Shown one piece after another: positions 32,987 to 41,805 of a stretch of DNA of 41,965 nt. Both the position numbers and the translations under genes were made by a program. The notes under the pieces are model-generated. The model was not told the DNA's origin. It worked only from the letters and a program-made list of their open reading frames with translations, and did not search any database. How positions within the stretch are numbered: the first letter of the stretch is position 1; each line of letters starts with the position of its first letter. The stretch is from Cyclobacteriaceae bacterium. Lineage in GTDB: Bacteria; Bacteroidota; Bacteroidia; Cytophagales; Cyclobacteriaceae. The DNA lies in the NCBI GenBank assembly GCA_022842845.1, contig JALHOT010000023.1, positions 1 to 41,965 of the forward strand. The letters run 5' to 3'.

Positions 32987-33285
32987 CCTTTCAATTCGTT
33001 TACTTCGTCTGGAATGGATGTTTGGTAATGGCGATACACTTGCAGAATGATGGCGAGGCCCACGGCAGTTTCACACACCGCGATGATCATCACAAACAAA
33101 GAAAAGATCTGGCCATCGACAGACATTGGCACTTTTTGATTGAATGCGATCAGGTTGATATTGGCCGCGTTGAGCATGAGTTCAATCCCCATCAAGACCA
33201 TGATGGCATTACGCTTGACAATGACAATTACAAGGCCAATCGACAGAAGCAAAGCACTGAGTATATAAAGTGGTTGTATCGGCAT
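32983..33285 (-). CDS. nuoK: NADH-quinone oxidoreductase subunit K
   Basis: 100 residues and three membrane helices, the usual length. The two buried Glu residues needed for proton transfer are present: E35 in MGIELMLNAANIN and E72 in AVCETAVGLAI. It is a central membrane-arm subunit of complex I. The start overlaps the nuoJ stop by one base and the stop overlaps the nuoL start by four. Confidence 0.97.
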   Translation of the reverse strand: MPIQPLYILSALLLSIGLVIVIVKRNAIMVLMGIELMLNAANINLIAFNQKVPMSVDGQIFSLFVMIIAVCETAVGLAIILQVYRHYQTSIPDEVNELKG

Positions 33286-33785
33286 TAGTTCCTTGAAGCT
33301 TTATATCCCGCAATGGTTGCTGCACCTGCTAACACAGCCAACAAGAGTATGCCGGTTATCTCAAAAGGTAAAACATAGTCGGTAAGCAACTCTATGCCTA
33401 TCTTTTCAATTGATCCCGCATTTGTATTGGCAGGAAGCACGAATAAAGCCTTACTGGTAAAAAACAGAAGCAAGAAGAAGAGTCCTGATCCAACAAGTAA
33501 GCCTCCGAACAGACCTGTATTTTTAATTGGAATTGGTTGTGCGCCTGATTTGTTGGTAAGCATGATGCCGAAGATGAGTAAGATCACAACTCCGCCAGCA
33601 TATAAAAGTATTTGTGCTACACCTGCAAATTCGGCCATGCTTAAAATGAATAGCGCTGCAATACCCAACAAGCAACTTAGCAAGGCTAAGGCCGCATGAA
33701 AAATATTTTTTACGAACAGCAGTGCAAGCGCAGAGCTGGCCACCAATGCATAAAAGAAATAAAATGTAACGTTCAGCAAACTCAT
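33285..33785 (-). CDS. nuoJ: NADH-quinone oxidoreductase subunit J
   Basis: 166 residues with five membrane helices. The pi-bulge helix region reads AGVAQILLYAGGVVILLIFGIML, split by the conserved Tyr and Gly residues typical of NuoJ (given here as adjoining parts AGVAQILLYAGG and VVILLIFGIML). NuoJ takes part in coupling quinone reduction to proton movement. Its start overlaps the nuoI end by four bases. Confidence 0.95.
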   Translation of the reverse strand: MSLLNVTFYFFYALVASSALALLFVKNIFHAALALLSCLLGIAALFILSMAEFAGVAQILLYAGGVVILLIFGIMLTNKSGAQPIPIKNTGLFGGLLVGSGLFFLLLFFTSKALFVLPANTNAGSIEKIGIELLTDYVLPFEITGILLLAVLAGAATIAGYKASRN

Positions 33786-34468
33786 GCAGTAGGTGGACTG
33801 GGTGGTTTGATCTTTGGTTTGAAGACAGGTTTTACCGGTGCAGGTTTTGCGGCCTCTCCTGTTTCAGTTGTTGTATGGCTAGCAGGGGGTGGTGCAGCAG
33901 CAGCCTTTAACTTTTGGTGTTCATCCCATGACTTTTTCTTTTCTTCAATTTCGGCAGGGGTCATCTCGCCAAAGGCAAAATTGTGTTCCTTCAGATCAAA
34001 TACGCTGAAGTCATATTCGTTGGTCATGGTCAGGCATTCTGTAGGGCATACAGTTGTACACAAACCGCAGAAGCAACACTTGGCCATGTCTATATCAAAC
34101 TTGGCTGCGTAAATGCGTTTACTGGTTCCGTCCGAAGTCTTGCCAATTACTTCAGGAGATTTGATGGGTTCGATGGTAATACAATCAACAGGGCAAACCA
34201 CTGCGCATTTATCGCAAACAATGCAATCATCAATCTCGTTGTGGAGCTTATAGCGACCAACATCAGGCACCGGCAATTGAACATGGGGATATTGAATGGT
34301 GGCAATACCTTCGCGCTCGCTGAAATAATCTGCTGAGGCAATGGATTTTACTGTTTGGCTTTTTCTGGATTTTACAAAATGCCGGAGCGTTAGTTTCAAT
34401 CCTCCTGATAAGGATTTGAAGGACTCCGCTAAGGCTGACCAATAAGAAGTAGTTCTATCCACAGGCAT
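33782..34468 (-). CDS. nuoI: NADH-quinone oxidoreductase subunit I, with Pro-rich tail
   Basis: 228 residues from ATG 34468; a TTG one codon earlier is less likely. NuoI carries two [4Fe-4S] clusters (N6a and N6b) that pass electrons toward quinone. Both Cys sets are complete: CIVCDKCAVVCPVDC and CCFCGLCTTVCPTEC. After the ferredoxin fold, the last 50 or so residues are rich in Ala, Pro and Lys (APPPASHTT, KPAPVKPVFKPKIKPP), longer than the usual 160-180 residue NuoI. It is the first gene of the nuoI-J-K-L-M-N run; nuoA-H are not in front of it, since a thioesterase gene lies 44 bases upstream. Confidence 0.96.
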   Translation of the reverse strand: MPVDRTTSYWSALAESFKSLSGGLKLTLRHFVKSRKSQTVKSIASADYFSEREGIATIQYPHVQLPVPDVGRYKLHNEIDDCIVCDKCAVVCPVDCITIEPIKSPEVIGKTSDGTSKRIYAAKFDIDMAKCCFCGLCTTVCPTECLTMTNEYDFSVFDLKEHNFAFGEMTPAEIEEKKKSWDEHQKLKAAAAPPPASHTTTETGEAAKPAPVKPVFKPKIKPPSPPTA

Positions 34469-34512
34469 CAAAAATACAAAACAAGCCCGATAAATAAGGG
34501 TTTAAAATGAGC

Positions 34513-35061
34513 CTACTTTAATTTTATAATGCAGCGTTCATGGCGCAATAATTCGGGGGCTCTGCTAACGTCTATGGCTGAGTTGGCATCGTCCATCTGC
34601 TCCCGTACTTTTTGTTTGATTTCACGCATGCGCATGGCCTCAATGAAACGCTTAACCTCCTCGGGATTTTCTAAGAGAAGAGGCGCTACCATTGCTGGCT
34701 TATCGTCATCGCCTTTGGCTACCATGGTAAAATAGCTGGAGTTGGTATGCTTGATAAGGCCTGTCTTTACGTTCTGTGCCTCCACCCGGATACCAACCAC
34801 CAGTGAAGAGCGGCCCACGTAGTTAACAGAGGCATGGAGCGAAACTAATTCACCAACCTCGACAGGTTGTAGAAACTCTACTTTGTCCACAGAAACGGTA
34901 ACACAGTAAGTGCCAGCATGCTTGCTGGAAGTAGCATAGGCTACCTTATCCATCAATGACAAAAGAATACCTCCGTGTATTTTACCGCCAAAATTAGCGT
35001 AGGAGGGAATCATGAGTTCAGTTATGGTAGTCTGCGATAGACGAACAGGTTTAGGATCCAT
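34513..35061 (-). CDS. Acyl-CoA thioesterase, hotdog fold
   Basis: 182 residues. The hotdog core is seen in NFGGKIHGGILLSLMDKVAYA (residues about 23-43), whose Asp and the preceding Gly pair match the YciA/BFIT-type acyl-CoA hydrolases, and in VDKVEFLQPVEVGELVSLHA. These enzymes cut fatty acyl-CoA to free acid and CoA in the cytoplasm. A charged C-terminal extension of about 50 residues (FIEAMRMREIKQKVREQ) is helical and may help assembly. It lies between the MATE gene (41 bases upstream) and nuoI, with no evident metabolic tie to complex I. Confidence 0.88.
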   Translation of the reverse strand: MDPKPVRLSQTTITELMIPSYANFGGKIHGGILLSLMDKVAYATSSKHAGTYCVTVSVDKVEFLQPVEVGELVSLHASVNYVGRSSLVVGIRVEAQNVKTGLIKHTNSSYFTMVAKGDDDKPAMVAPLLLENPEEVKRFIEAMRMREIKQKVREQMDDANSAIDVSRAPELLRHERCIIKLK

Positions 35062-35102
35062 GGTGGCAAGGTTCTGCTACCAAGTTACAACTAACTTTTT
35101 AT

Positions 35103-36446
35103 TTAGCCTTCGGCCTCTATGGCTCTTTTGTTCATGAGATTACGCAGTCGCGCAAAGAGCGCTATGGCCACGAGGGTAAGTCCAATGAGTAAACCAAGCC
35201 AAATACCCATAGCCCCCATACCTGATTGAAAGGCAAGGCAATAGCCCAGCGGCAATCCAATGATCCAGTAAGAAATGAATATGTATAGTGATGGAATTTT
35301 AACATCCTGTAATCCTCTCAAAGCCCCTGCGCAAACAACCTGCATGCCATCAGATAGTTGGAAGAAGCCAGCAATGATTAAGAGCGGCCCTGCAATTTGA
35401 ATCACCTCAGCATTGTTGATGTAGAGTGAGGGGAACCAGTACCTCCCGAGAAGAAAAACAAAGCCCCATATAAGCATGATAACGAGTGCCATACCGATCA
35501 GGGAATAGGCAGAGGCTTTTACATTTTTGTAATCATTTTTCCCAATGTAGTTACCAATTCTAATAACGGCCGCAGCCCCTAAGCCACTGGTAGTCATGTA
35601 ACTGATGGTGGCCAGGTTGATGGCTATTTGGTGGGCTGCTAAGGTATTAGTGCCCAGCCAACCCATCATAACCGCGCTGAAATCGAAAGCGGCTACTTCA
35701 AAGATAAATTGCATACCGGCAGGGACGCCTATATTCAAGAGTGTATTGAAAGTCTTTTTAGAATAGGCACCTATCTTAAAAATGCCACGATATACCTTTA
35801 GGCGATGATGGTAGAATACATACACAGCCAGGGCGATGGCCATGAATATTCTGGATGTTAATGTGGCATAACCCGCCCCTTGAAGGCCCATGGCTTCAAA
35901 ACCAAAATTTCCATAGATGAAGGCATAGTTGAGTATGATATTCAATACGTTAGCCGCAATCATGATCACCAAGGATAAATAGGTGAGTGATAAACCATCG
36001 GCAAATTGCCTGAAAGTCTGAAAGATGAGGATCGGCAGCAGCGAGAAAGTAATAATGCTCAAATAGGGCAGTGCTTCTTCAACTGCCTCTAAAGGTTGAT
36101 TGATTTGATAGAGTAGATTTTTGCCCAGCACAACGAGTAGGATCAATATGAAGCTAAGGCCAACATTGATCAGAAAGCCATGGCGAAAAACAGAGACGAT
36201 GCCATCCTTATCCTGTTTGCCATCTGCTTCTGCGATTAAGGGTGTAATGGCATAAGAGACTCCAATGCCAAAAAGCATCAATACATTAAAGATAACATTG
36301 GCTAACGAAGCACCAGCCAGGGGAGTTGCCCCCACACGGCCTATCATCACATTGTCCATGACCCCCATGGTTACATGCCCTAACTGACTGAGCATCACCG
36401 GTAATGCCAGCGTAATATTCGCACGTAAATGTTCTCGCAGGGTCAT
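35103..36446 (-). CDS. MATE family efflux transporter
   Basis: 447 residues with about 12 membrane helices. The start LALPVMLSQLGHVTMGVMDNVMIGRVG and the repeat-equivalent half beginning GVPAGMQFIFEVAAFDFSAVMMGWLG are characteristic of the MATE family NorM branch (each given in parts below 20 residues: LPVMLSQLGHVTMG, MDNVMIGRVG, GVPAGMQFIFEVAAF, MMGWLGTNTLAAHQIA). Such pumps expel cationic drugs or metabolites in exchange for sodium ions or protons. The substrate is unknown. It may form a loose unit with the thioesterase gene downstream; the Nudix gene lies 76 bases upstream. Confidence 0.93.
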   Translation of the reverse strand: MTLREHLRANITLALPVMLSQLGHVTMGVMDNVMIGRVGATPLAGASLANVIFNVLMLFGIGVSYAITPLIAEADGKQDKDGIVSVFRHGFLINVGLSFILILLVVLGKNLLYQINQPLEAVEEALPYLSIITFSLLPILIFQTFRQFADGLSLTYLSLVIMIAANVLNIILNYAFIYGNFGFEAMGLQGAGYATLTSRIFMAIALAVYVFYHHRLKVYRGIFKIGAYSKKTFNTLLNIGVPAGMQFIFEVAAFDFSAVMMGWLGTNTLAAHQIAINLATISYMTTSGLGAAAVIRIGNYIGKNDYKNVKASAYSLIGMALVIMLIWGFVFLLGRYWFPSLYINNAEVIQIAGPLLIIAGFFQLSDGMQVVCAGALRGLQDVKIPSLYIFISYWIIGLPLGYCLAFQSGMGAMGIWLGLLIGLTLVAIALFARLRNLMNKRAIEAEG

Positions 36447-36522
36447 ATACTTTTATCAATCAAAAGTAGCGGCAATGATACAGTACTTTTCTTGAGTTTT
36501 AATGGAAGAGCTTGTTAAAGGC

Positions 36523-37065
36523 TTATAGCTTTTTTAACCGGGCCACGAGCAGCAAGCCGGCCACACTCATGCTATCGGTTATAGTGCCATCATTGATCAT
36601 TTGCAGCGCTTCTGCTAAGTGAACCTTTTTCACCTGAAGGTCGGCTTCTGTTTCTTCCAGTTCGTTATTGCCTTGTGTTAGATCTTCAGCTAAAAAAATA
36701 TGCCCTTCTTCATCTGTAACAGAGTTAGAGGTATGGAAGCGAATAAGCTTCGTCCATAGTTTGGCTTCTAAGCCTGTTTCTTCTTTTAATTCTCGTTGAG
36801 CAGATTGCAGGATGTCAGTTCCCAAAGGACTGCCTCCTTCAGGTATTTCCCATGACCACTCATTAAGTGTATATCTGTTTTGACCTACCAGCCATGTATA
36901 ATTATCCTGATCAAGCGGTACAATGCCAATCGCTTTATTCTTAAAGTGTACTTTTCCATAAATACCATGGCCGCCTGCGGGGTTAATCACCTGGTGTTCT
37001 TCTACACGAATCCATCGATTGTCATACACAACTTTACCCGATATCTTCTGCCACTGTTTTGCCAT
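36523..37065 (-). CDS. Nudix hydrolase, ADP-ribose pyrophosphatase-like
   Basis: 180 residues. The Nudix box runs from GGSPLGTD to RELKEETGLEA; the metal-binding RELxEETG part is intact, while the first Glu of the consensus is Thr. The N-terminal beta-sheet (KVVYDNRWIRVEEHQVINP) and the total length match ADP-ribose pyrophosphatases such as NudF, which turn ADP-ribose into AMP and ribose-5-phosphate. The exact substrate is uncertain, since Nudix boxes do not fix it. It is divergent from rnhB across 92 bases. Confidence 0.88.
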   Translation of the reverse strand: MAKQWQKISGKVVYDNRWIRVEEHQVINPAGGHGIYGKVHFKNKAIGIVPLDQDNYTWLVGQNRYTLNEWSWEIPEGGSPLGTDILQSAQRELKEETGLEAKLWTKLIRFHTSNSVTDEEGHIFLAEDLTQGNNELEETEADLQVKKVHLAEALQMINDGTITDSMSVAGLLLVARLKKL

Positions 37066-37157
37066 GGTGTAATAGGTTTTCTTACAATATTAAAACATTA
37101 TTGATCTCATAGCATTCTTGAGTAAACAGTGTTAAGGGCTTTATCGTAAATTGCCGC

Positions 37158-37754
37158 ATGCTCCAATCGTCCTACAGTCATGATAAAATAGAAGCAGGGT
37201 GTGATGAGGTAGGCCGTGGTTGCCTGGCGGGGCCGGTGGTGGCCGCTGCAGTTATTCTGCCGAAGAATTTTCAGCATGACTTGCTAAATGATTCGAAAAA
37301 ACTGACAGCCGGTGTGCGCAAGCAACTCGATTCGATCATTAAGCAGGAAGCCCTGGCCTGGGCCATCGCTGAGGTAAGTCCGCAGGAAATTGATCAGATC
37401 AATATTTTAAAAGCTTCCTTCAAAGCCATGCATTTGGCTTTGGATCAGCTAGCCATAAAACCTGAGTTATTACTGATTGATGGCAACAGGTTTACACCCT
37501 ACCAAAAAATTCAACACCATTGCATTATAAAAGGGGATGCTAAATTTTTGTCGATTGCAGCAGCCTCTGTTTTAGCGAAAAATTACCGCGATGAACTCAT
37601 GGAAAACCTGGCGCAGCAATATCCTGGATATGGATGGGAGCGCAATGTAGGCTACCCAACAGGGCAACATCGGGCAGGTATACAAAAGTTGGGCGTAACA
37701 CCACACCACCGAATGAGTTTTCAGTTGCTACCGATACAGATTGAGTTGTTTTAA
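37158..37754 (+). CDS. rnhB: Ribonuclease HII
   Basis: 198 residues, the normal length. RNase HII cuts RNA in RNA-DNA hybrids and removes single ribonucleotides from DNA. The four metal-binding acids are seen: D and E in [20 protein letters not shown] in LLIDGNRF, and D in [17 protein letters not shown]. The end [14 protein letters not shown] is also typical. The start at 37158 leaves a short N-terminal tail before GCDEVGRG, as in relatives. It is the first of a run of seven plus-strand genes. Confidence 0.96.
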   Translation: MLQSSYSHDKIEAGCDEVGRGCLAGPVVAAAVILPKNFQHDLLNDSKKLTAGVRKQLDSIIKQEALAWAIAEVSPQEIDQINILKASFKAMHLALDQLAIKPELLLIDGNRFTPYQKIQHHCIIKGDAKFLSIAAASVLAKNYRDELMENLAQQYPGYGWERNVGYPTGQHRAGIQKLGVTPHHRMSFQLLPIQIELF

Positions 37755-37797
37755 GTTTATTTTATTTAAATAGGCATTTCAATTACCTAATCCATCC

Positions 37798-38679
37798 ATG
37801 AGATTCTTAAAGAAAAAACCTGATCAATTTGATTTCAACCTTGAACGCACATGCTTAACCTGTGAAAGCAAATTTCAAGGCAGATACTGCAATAGATGTG
37901 GTGAAAAAGTAATTGAAGCATATGATCGATCGCTAAAACACTTTTTCGATAATTTACTCAATGCCTTCACCTTTATTGATGGGAAGTTTTTGAATAGCTT
38001 TAAAACTATGCTGCTTAAGCCAGGCAAAATGTCAGCGGATATTGCTATAGGTAAGAGGCAGCCTTATATGAAGCCAGTGGCCTTCTTTTTTGTAGGCAAT
38101 TTCATCTACTTCTTTTTTCCCATGTTTAATACTTTTAATAGTACTCTTTATGCTCAGCTCCATTACATGGAGTATAGTGAGTTGATTCAACCATTTTTCC
38201 AAGAATATTTACAAGAAGCGTCAATGGACTATATTGATTTTGAAGAAAAGTATAATGTTACTTCAACCAATTGGGCTAAGATTTTACTTATTCTGATTGT
38301 ACCTATTGCTTTTCCTTTATTATTTCTAATTAATTATTCTAAAAAGCTATTCGTATCTGACCATATAATATTTACGTTTGAGTTAACATCTTATATTCTA
38401 TTTGTACCAACCATTCTGCTATCTTTTTTGGTGGTATTGATTCAGCGGATAGCGGAGGTTCTTGGGTTCGACACAAGCCGATTCGACTTTGATGCCTATG
38501 CTCTGCCTATCGTTGCAATCTTGATAGGCTATATGCTTTTCTTCGGACTGAAACGATTTTACCAATTCAAATGGTGGCGTGTCTGTATATCATCGGCCGC
38601 TCTCTTGGCTTCATTAACAATAGTTATTTATTGCTATAGATTTTTACTTTTTGTTATTACGATGTGGTCATTGAAGTAG
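37798..38679 (+). CDS. DUF3667 domain-containing membrane protein
   Basis: 293 residues. A zinc-ribbon-like head CLTCESKFQGRYCNRCGEK (C-x2-C-x8-C-x2-C) is followed by the DUF3667 segment with SLKHFFDNLLNAFTFIDGKF, FKTMLLKPGKMSADIAIGKR and PYMKPVAFFFVGNFIYFF. About five membrane helices follow. The family is found mainly in Bacteroidetes and has no known role; it may sense or bind through its ribbon on the cytoplasmic face. The gene looks richer in A and T than its neighbours (many Phe, Ile, Tyr codons), partly because of its membrane content. It lies 43 bases after rnhB. Confidence 0.88.
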   Translation: MRFLKKKPDQFDFNLERTCLTCESKFQGRYCNRCGEKVIEAYDRSLKHFFDNLLNAFTFIDGKFLNSFKTMLLKPGKMSADIAIGKRQPYMKPVAFFFVGNFIYFFFPMFNTFNSTLYAQLHYMEYSELIQPFFQEYLQEASMDYIDFEEKYNVTSTNWAKILLILIVPIAFPLLFLINYSKKLFVSDHIIFTFELTSYILFVPTILLSFLVVLIQRIAEVLGFDTSRFDFDAYALPIVAILIGYMLFFGLKRFYQFKWWRVCISSAALLASLTIVIYCYRFLLFVITMWSLK

Positions 38680-38715
38680 TTTGAACTTCATTACACATTT
38701 TTTAGTTATTCAGCT

Positions 38716-39477
38716 ATGTGCCTAATTTTTTTGTCCCTTAATAGTCACCCAAAATATAAACTCATTATCGCAGCTAACCGCGATGAGTTTTATCAAAGAA
38801 AAACAGCTGCTGCTGATTTTTGGTCTGATCATCCTCACATTTTAGGTGGACGCGACCTTGAAGCCAGTGGTACCTGGATGGCGCTTAACAAGCAAGGCAG
38901 GATCGCCATGGTAACCAACTACCGTGATTTGAAAAATTTAAAAGAGGTGGCCCCCTCTAGAGGTGCCTTGGTTTCTGATTTTTTGCTAACCGAGGATCAT
39001 CCAGAAACTTATTTGCAAAACATAACCCCAAGAGCTCAGGATTACAATGGCTTTAATCTGGTAGTAGGTGATGCAGATCAGTTGTGGTATCTATCGAATT
39101 ACAAACAGGGAATTGAAAAATTATCAGCGGGTGTATATGGTTTGAGCAATGCGCTGCTGAACACACCTTGGCCAAAGGTCGAGAAAGGGAAAAAATCATT
39201 TGCTCATTTAATTAAACAAGATCATCCAAACCCTGATGAACTCTTTAACTTTTTGTATGATGAAGAGCGGGCCGCAGACGAATTACTTCCGGAAACAGGA
39301 GTAGGCTTGGAGCGTGAGCGCATGCTTTCGTCTATGTTCATCAAGAGCCCGAATTATGGTACACGCTCTTCAACAGTTGTATTGGTCGGCAGGGATAACA
39401 GTATCCGTTTCCAAGAGCGTGTGTACGATCTTCAAACTTTTACACATACAACACGTACTTTTGATATTACTTTATAA
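38716..39477 (+). CDS. NRDE family (TANGO2-like) protein
   Basis: 253 residues. MCLIFLSLNSHPKYKLIIAA runs directly into NRDEFYQR, the motif that names the family, and Cys2 sits where an N-terminal nucleophile would be freed after Met removal. Further family marks are GGRDLEASGTWMALN, NGFNLVVGD, LSNALLNTPWPKVEKGK and the end segment GTRSSTVVLV. Bacterial NRDE and human TANGO2 proteins have been linked to haem or acyl-CoA handling, but no reaction is settled. It sits between DUF3667 and an alpha/beta hydrolase gene (14 bases), likely one transcript. Confidence 0.9.
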   Translation: MCLIFLSLNSHPKYKLIIAANRDEFYQRKTAAADFWSDHPHILGGRDLEASGTWMALNKQGRIAMVTNYRDLKNLKEVAPSRGALVSDFLLTEDHPETYLQNITPRAQDYNGFNLVVGDADQLWYLSNYKQGIEKLSAGVYGLSNALLNTPWPKVEKGKKSFAHLIKQDHPNPDELFNFLYDEERAADELLPETGVGLERERMLSSMFIKSPNYGTRSSTVVLVGRDNSIRFQERVYDLQTFTHTTRTFDITL

Positions 39478-39491
39478 ATACCCGTAAAATA

Positions 39492-40355
39492 ATGGGCAAA
39501 AAATCGAAGGTGCCGGTAGCACTTCAAGCCATACAATGGCTTTTTCCGAAAGTTGAAGCACTGTCGCCTGCCTTGGCAACACGCTGGTTTCAACATCTCT
39601 TTTTTACTCCTTTTCGCTATAAAACACCCGAAAAGGAATTAGAAGCTTTAAAAACGGCAGAACAATATCAGCTGACTGTTGATGGAAAAGGAATTCAGGT
39701 CTATGCCTGGGGAAAAGGACAAGCTGTGTTGATGGTGCATGGTTGGGCGGGCAGAGGTACTCAGTTTAGAAAATTCATCGATTCATTTAATAGTCAGGGG
39801 CTTCGGGTAGTGGCCATCGATGGTCCAGCGCATGGTAAAAGCGATGGACGTAAAACAGAAATCATGGAGTTTGCAAAAGCAATCGACACAGTTTATCGGC
39901 ACGAACAAGCCACAGCTATTATTGCTCACTCTTTTGGTGGGGTGGCCAGCTTGTATGCTATGGCACAAGGGCTACCTAATCGCGTGCTGATCAATATAGC
40001 CAGTCCAACTATTGCCGATGAGATTATCAAGTCTTACCTCAAGGCCCTGAAGGGTTCTGAGCGCATTGGGCGATTGTTTAAGGAATTCATCATTAAGAAA
40101 ACGGGCAAGCGATTCGAGGACTTTTCAGCATTGGAAATAGTCAAGCACATCCCTGCAGATTTTCATTTTTTACTGATTTACGATGAAGACGATGTTGAGG
40201 TAACCATGCCACATGCTCATGCCATGAAGCAGACCTATCCACAAGCCCTATTGTTTCAAACCAGCGGTTTGGGGCACAACAGAATTCTGAAAGAGGACAA
40301 GGTGATTAACCGTTGTGTAACATTTATTCAGCAGAAATCGTCAATGCAACAATAA
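39492..40355 (+). CDS. Alpha/beta hydrolase
   Basis: 287 residues. The fold markers are VLMVHGWAGRGTQF (oxyanion region, near 79-92), the nucleophile elbow AHSFGG with Ser147, an acid in LLIYDEDDVEV (Asp231 or Asp234), and His262 in GLGHNRIL. The set is a complete catalytic triad for an esterase, lipase or acyl hydrolase in the cytoplasm, since no signal peptide is seen. The substrate cannot be inferred. It follows the NRDE gene by 14 bases and precedes an ABC ATPase gene by 49. Confidence 0.88.
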   Translation: MGKKSKVPVALQAIQWLFPKVEALSPALATRWFQHLFFTPFRYKTPEKELEALKTAEQYQLTVDGKGIQVYAWGKGQAVLMVHGWAGRGTQFRKFIDSFNSQGLRVVAIDGPAHGKSDGRKTEIMEFAKAIDTVYRHEQATAIIAHSFGGVASLYAMAQGLPNRVLINIASPTIADEIIKSYLKALKGSERIGRLFKEFIIKKTGKRFEDFSALEIVKHIPADFHFLLIYDEDDVEVTMPHAHAMKQTYPQALLFQTSGLGHNRILKEDKVINRCVTFIQQKSSMQQ

Positions 40356-40404
40356 AATCCAGTGAATAGCTGTAATTTTTAAACTTTAACGCTACATATC
40401 CAGC

Positions 40405-41118
40405 ATGAAAATCATCGAAACCAAGAACATCTCGCGCGAGTACAAAATGGGTGATAACATTGTCCGTGCCTTGCAGGATATCTCCATTTCTATTGACAAA
40501 GGTGAGTACGTAGCTTTTATGGGCCCATCTGGTTCTGGAAAATCTACTTTGATGAATATTGTTGGATGCTTGGATACCCCCAGTGGAGGAACCTATATCC
40601 TTAATAATCAGGTGGTAAGCGATATGACGGAGAACGAGCTCGCCATGGTTCGCAATAAAGAAATTGGTTTCGTATTTCAGACTTTTAACCTGTTGCCAAG
40701 GGCTTCTGCCTTAGAAAATGTAGCCTTGCCTTTGATTTACGCTGGGTATAATAAATCAGACAGAGAAGAGATGGCCATGGAAGCACTCAAGAGCGTTGAC
40801 CTAGATAACCGTTGGCATCACAAGCCCAATGAATTGTCAGGTGGTCAGCGTCAGCGCGTAGCCATTGCCCGCGCTTTGGTTAATAATCCTTCTATCATTT
40901 TGGCGGATGAGCCAACCGGTAACTTAGATTCAAAGACATCCTACAGCATCATGAATCTTTTTCAGGAGCTTCATGATAAGGGTAATACCATTATCATGGT
41001 AACTCACGAAGACGATATTGCCCGCTACGCACACCGGATCATTCGATTAAAAGATGGTTTAATAGAGTGGGATAGAAAGAACGAAAATGTGAACAGGGGA
41101 GAACCTGTGGCTCATTAA
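40405..41118 (+). CDS. ABC transporter ATP-binding protein, LolD/MacB type
   Basis: 237 residues. Walker [11 protein letters not shown]-loop [17 protein letters not shown], signature [15 protein letters not shown], Walker [13 protein letters not shown] and the switch His in MVTHE are all intact. The long N-terminal [20 protein letters not shown] and the class of Q-loop match the LolD/MacB/FtsE group, which drives lipoprotein release or tripartite export without moving substrate through a canonical channel. No permease gene is beside it, so it must pair with membrane subunits encoded elsewhere. Confidence 0.93.
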   Translation: MKIIETKNISREYKMGDNIVRALQDISISIDKGEYVAFMGPSGSGKSTLMNIVGCLDTPSGGTYILNNQVVSDMTENELAMVRNKEIGFVFQTFNLLPRASALENVALPLIYAGYNKSDREEMAMEALKSVDLDNRWHHKPNELSGGQRQRVAIARALVNNPSIILADEPTGNLDSKTSYSIMNLFQELHDKGNTIIMVTHEDDIARYAHRIIRLKDGLIEWDRKNENVNRGEPVAH

Positions 41119-41138
41119 GCTGTTTCAATAAGAATCTC

Positions 41139-41155
41139 ATATCCTTTTTGGATAT
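41139..41155. repeat. Small hairpin before the adenosyltransferase gene
   Basis: ATATCC and GGATAT form 6-base arms around TTTTT in the 58-base gap. It is too small and too low in GC for a strong terminator, and no U tract follows. It may be an operator or chance. Confidence 0.3.
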
Positions 41156-41176
41156 TGGCGCTTCAATTGAAAAGTG

Positions 41177-41725
41177 ATGAAAATCTATACAAAAACGGGC
41201 GATCAGGGCACCACTTCCTTATTCGGAGGCACGCGTGTATCCAAAGCAGATTTACGCATTGATACCTATGGTACGGTTGATGAACTCAATTCTTACATAG
41301 GTTTATTGAGAGATCAGCCTGTGAATACCAACCGAAAAGCTGATCTTTTAGAAGTGCAGGATCGACTTTTTACGATTGGATCTATTCTAGCTACTGAACC
41401 AGGCAATCAAAAGGTCAAAATACCTCATCTATCAGAAGATGATATTTCCTTTTTGGAGAATAGGATGGATGAGATGGACGCATCCCTACCCCCCATGCGT
41501 TTCTTTGTTTTACCAGGGGGTGATCAATCTATTTCCTTCTGCCACATCGCCAGAACTGTTTGCCGAAGAGCGGAGCGTTTGACCATCGCGCTCAATGCGC
41601 AAGAAGCAGTCGATTCTTTGGTTATTAAATACTTGAATCGCTTATCTGATTACCTATTTATGCTCTCCCGTAAGATGACACAGGAGTTAAACGTAGAGGA
41701 AAGTCCCTGGAAACCAAGGATGTAG
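41177..41725 (+). CDS. PduO-type ATP:cob(I)alamin adenosyltransferase
   Basis: 182 residues from ATG 41177; a GTG one codon earlier is less likely. The enzyme transfers adenosyl from ATP to cob(I)alamin to make coenzyme B12. The ATP-binding N-terminus reads YTKTGDQGTTSLFGG, followed by TYGTVDELNSYIG, and the helical bundle holds FVLPGGDQSISFCHIARTVCRRAERL (seen as LPGGDQSI and ARTVCRRAER), whose Arg and Glu residues form the active site. Full length. It does not belong to the CobA/BtuR family, which has a P-loop. No other B12 gene is near; methylmalonyl-CoA mutase is the usual user of the cofactor in Bacteroidetes. Confidence 0.94.
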   Translation: MKIYTKTGDQGTTSLFGGTRVSKADLRIDTYGTVDELNSYIGLLRDQPVNTNRKADLLEVQDRLFTIGSILATEPGNQKVKIPHLSEDDISFLENRMDEMDASLPPMRFFVLPGGDQSISFCHIARTVCRRAERLTIALNAQEAVDSLVIKYLNRLSDYLFMLSRKMTQELNVEESPWKPRM

Positions 41726-41743
41726 ATTTTCATTTTGAAATTC

Positions 41744-41757
41744 CTAACAATCGTTAG
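41744..41757. repeat. Short hairpin after the adenosyltransferase gene
   Basis: CTAAC-AATC-GTTAG, a 5-base-pair stem 18 bases after the stop codon. No clear U tract follows, so a terminator role is doubtful. Confidence 0.25.
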
Positions 41758-41805
41758 CCCCTTTCGTAATTATGCCTTATCTTGCCGAAAATTCTTACAA
41801 ACGAC

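Noticed and set aside
36780-36850. A dead Nudix box because the first Glu is Thr
   Set aside because: The metal-binding RELxEETG part is intact, and that first position varies in related ADP-ribose pyrophosphatases.
41119-41176. A cobalamin riboswitch before the adenosyltransferase gene
   Set aside because: The gap is only 58 bases and holds just a small hairpin; a B12 riboswitch needs about 200 bases and a recognisable B12 box.
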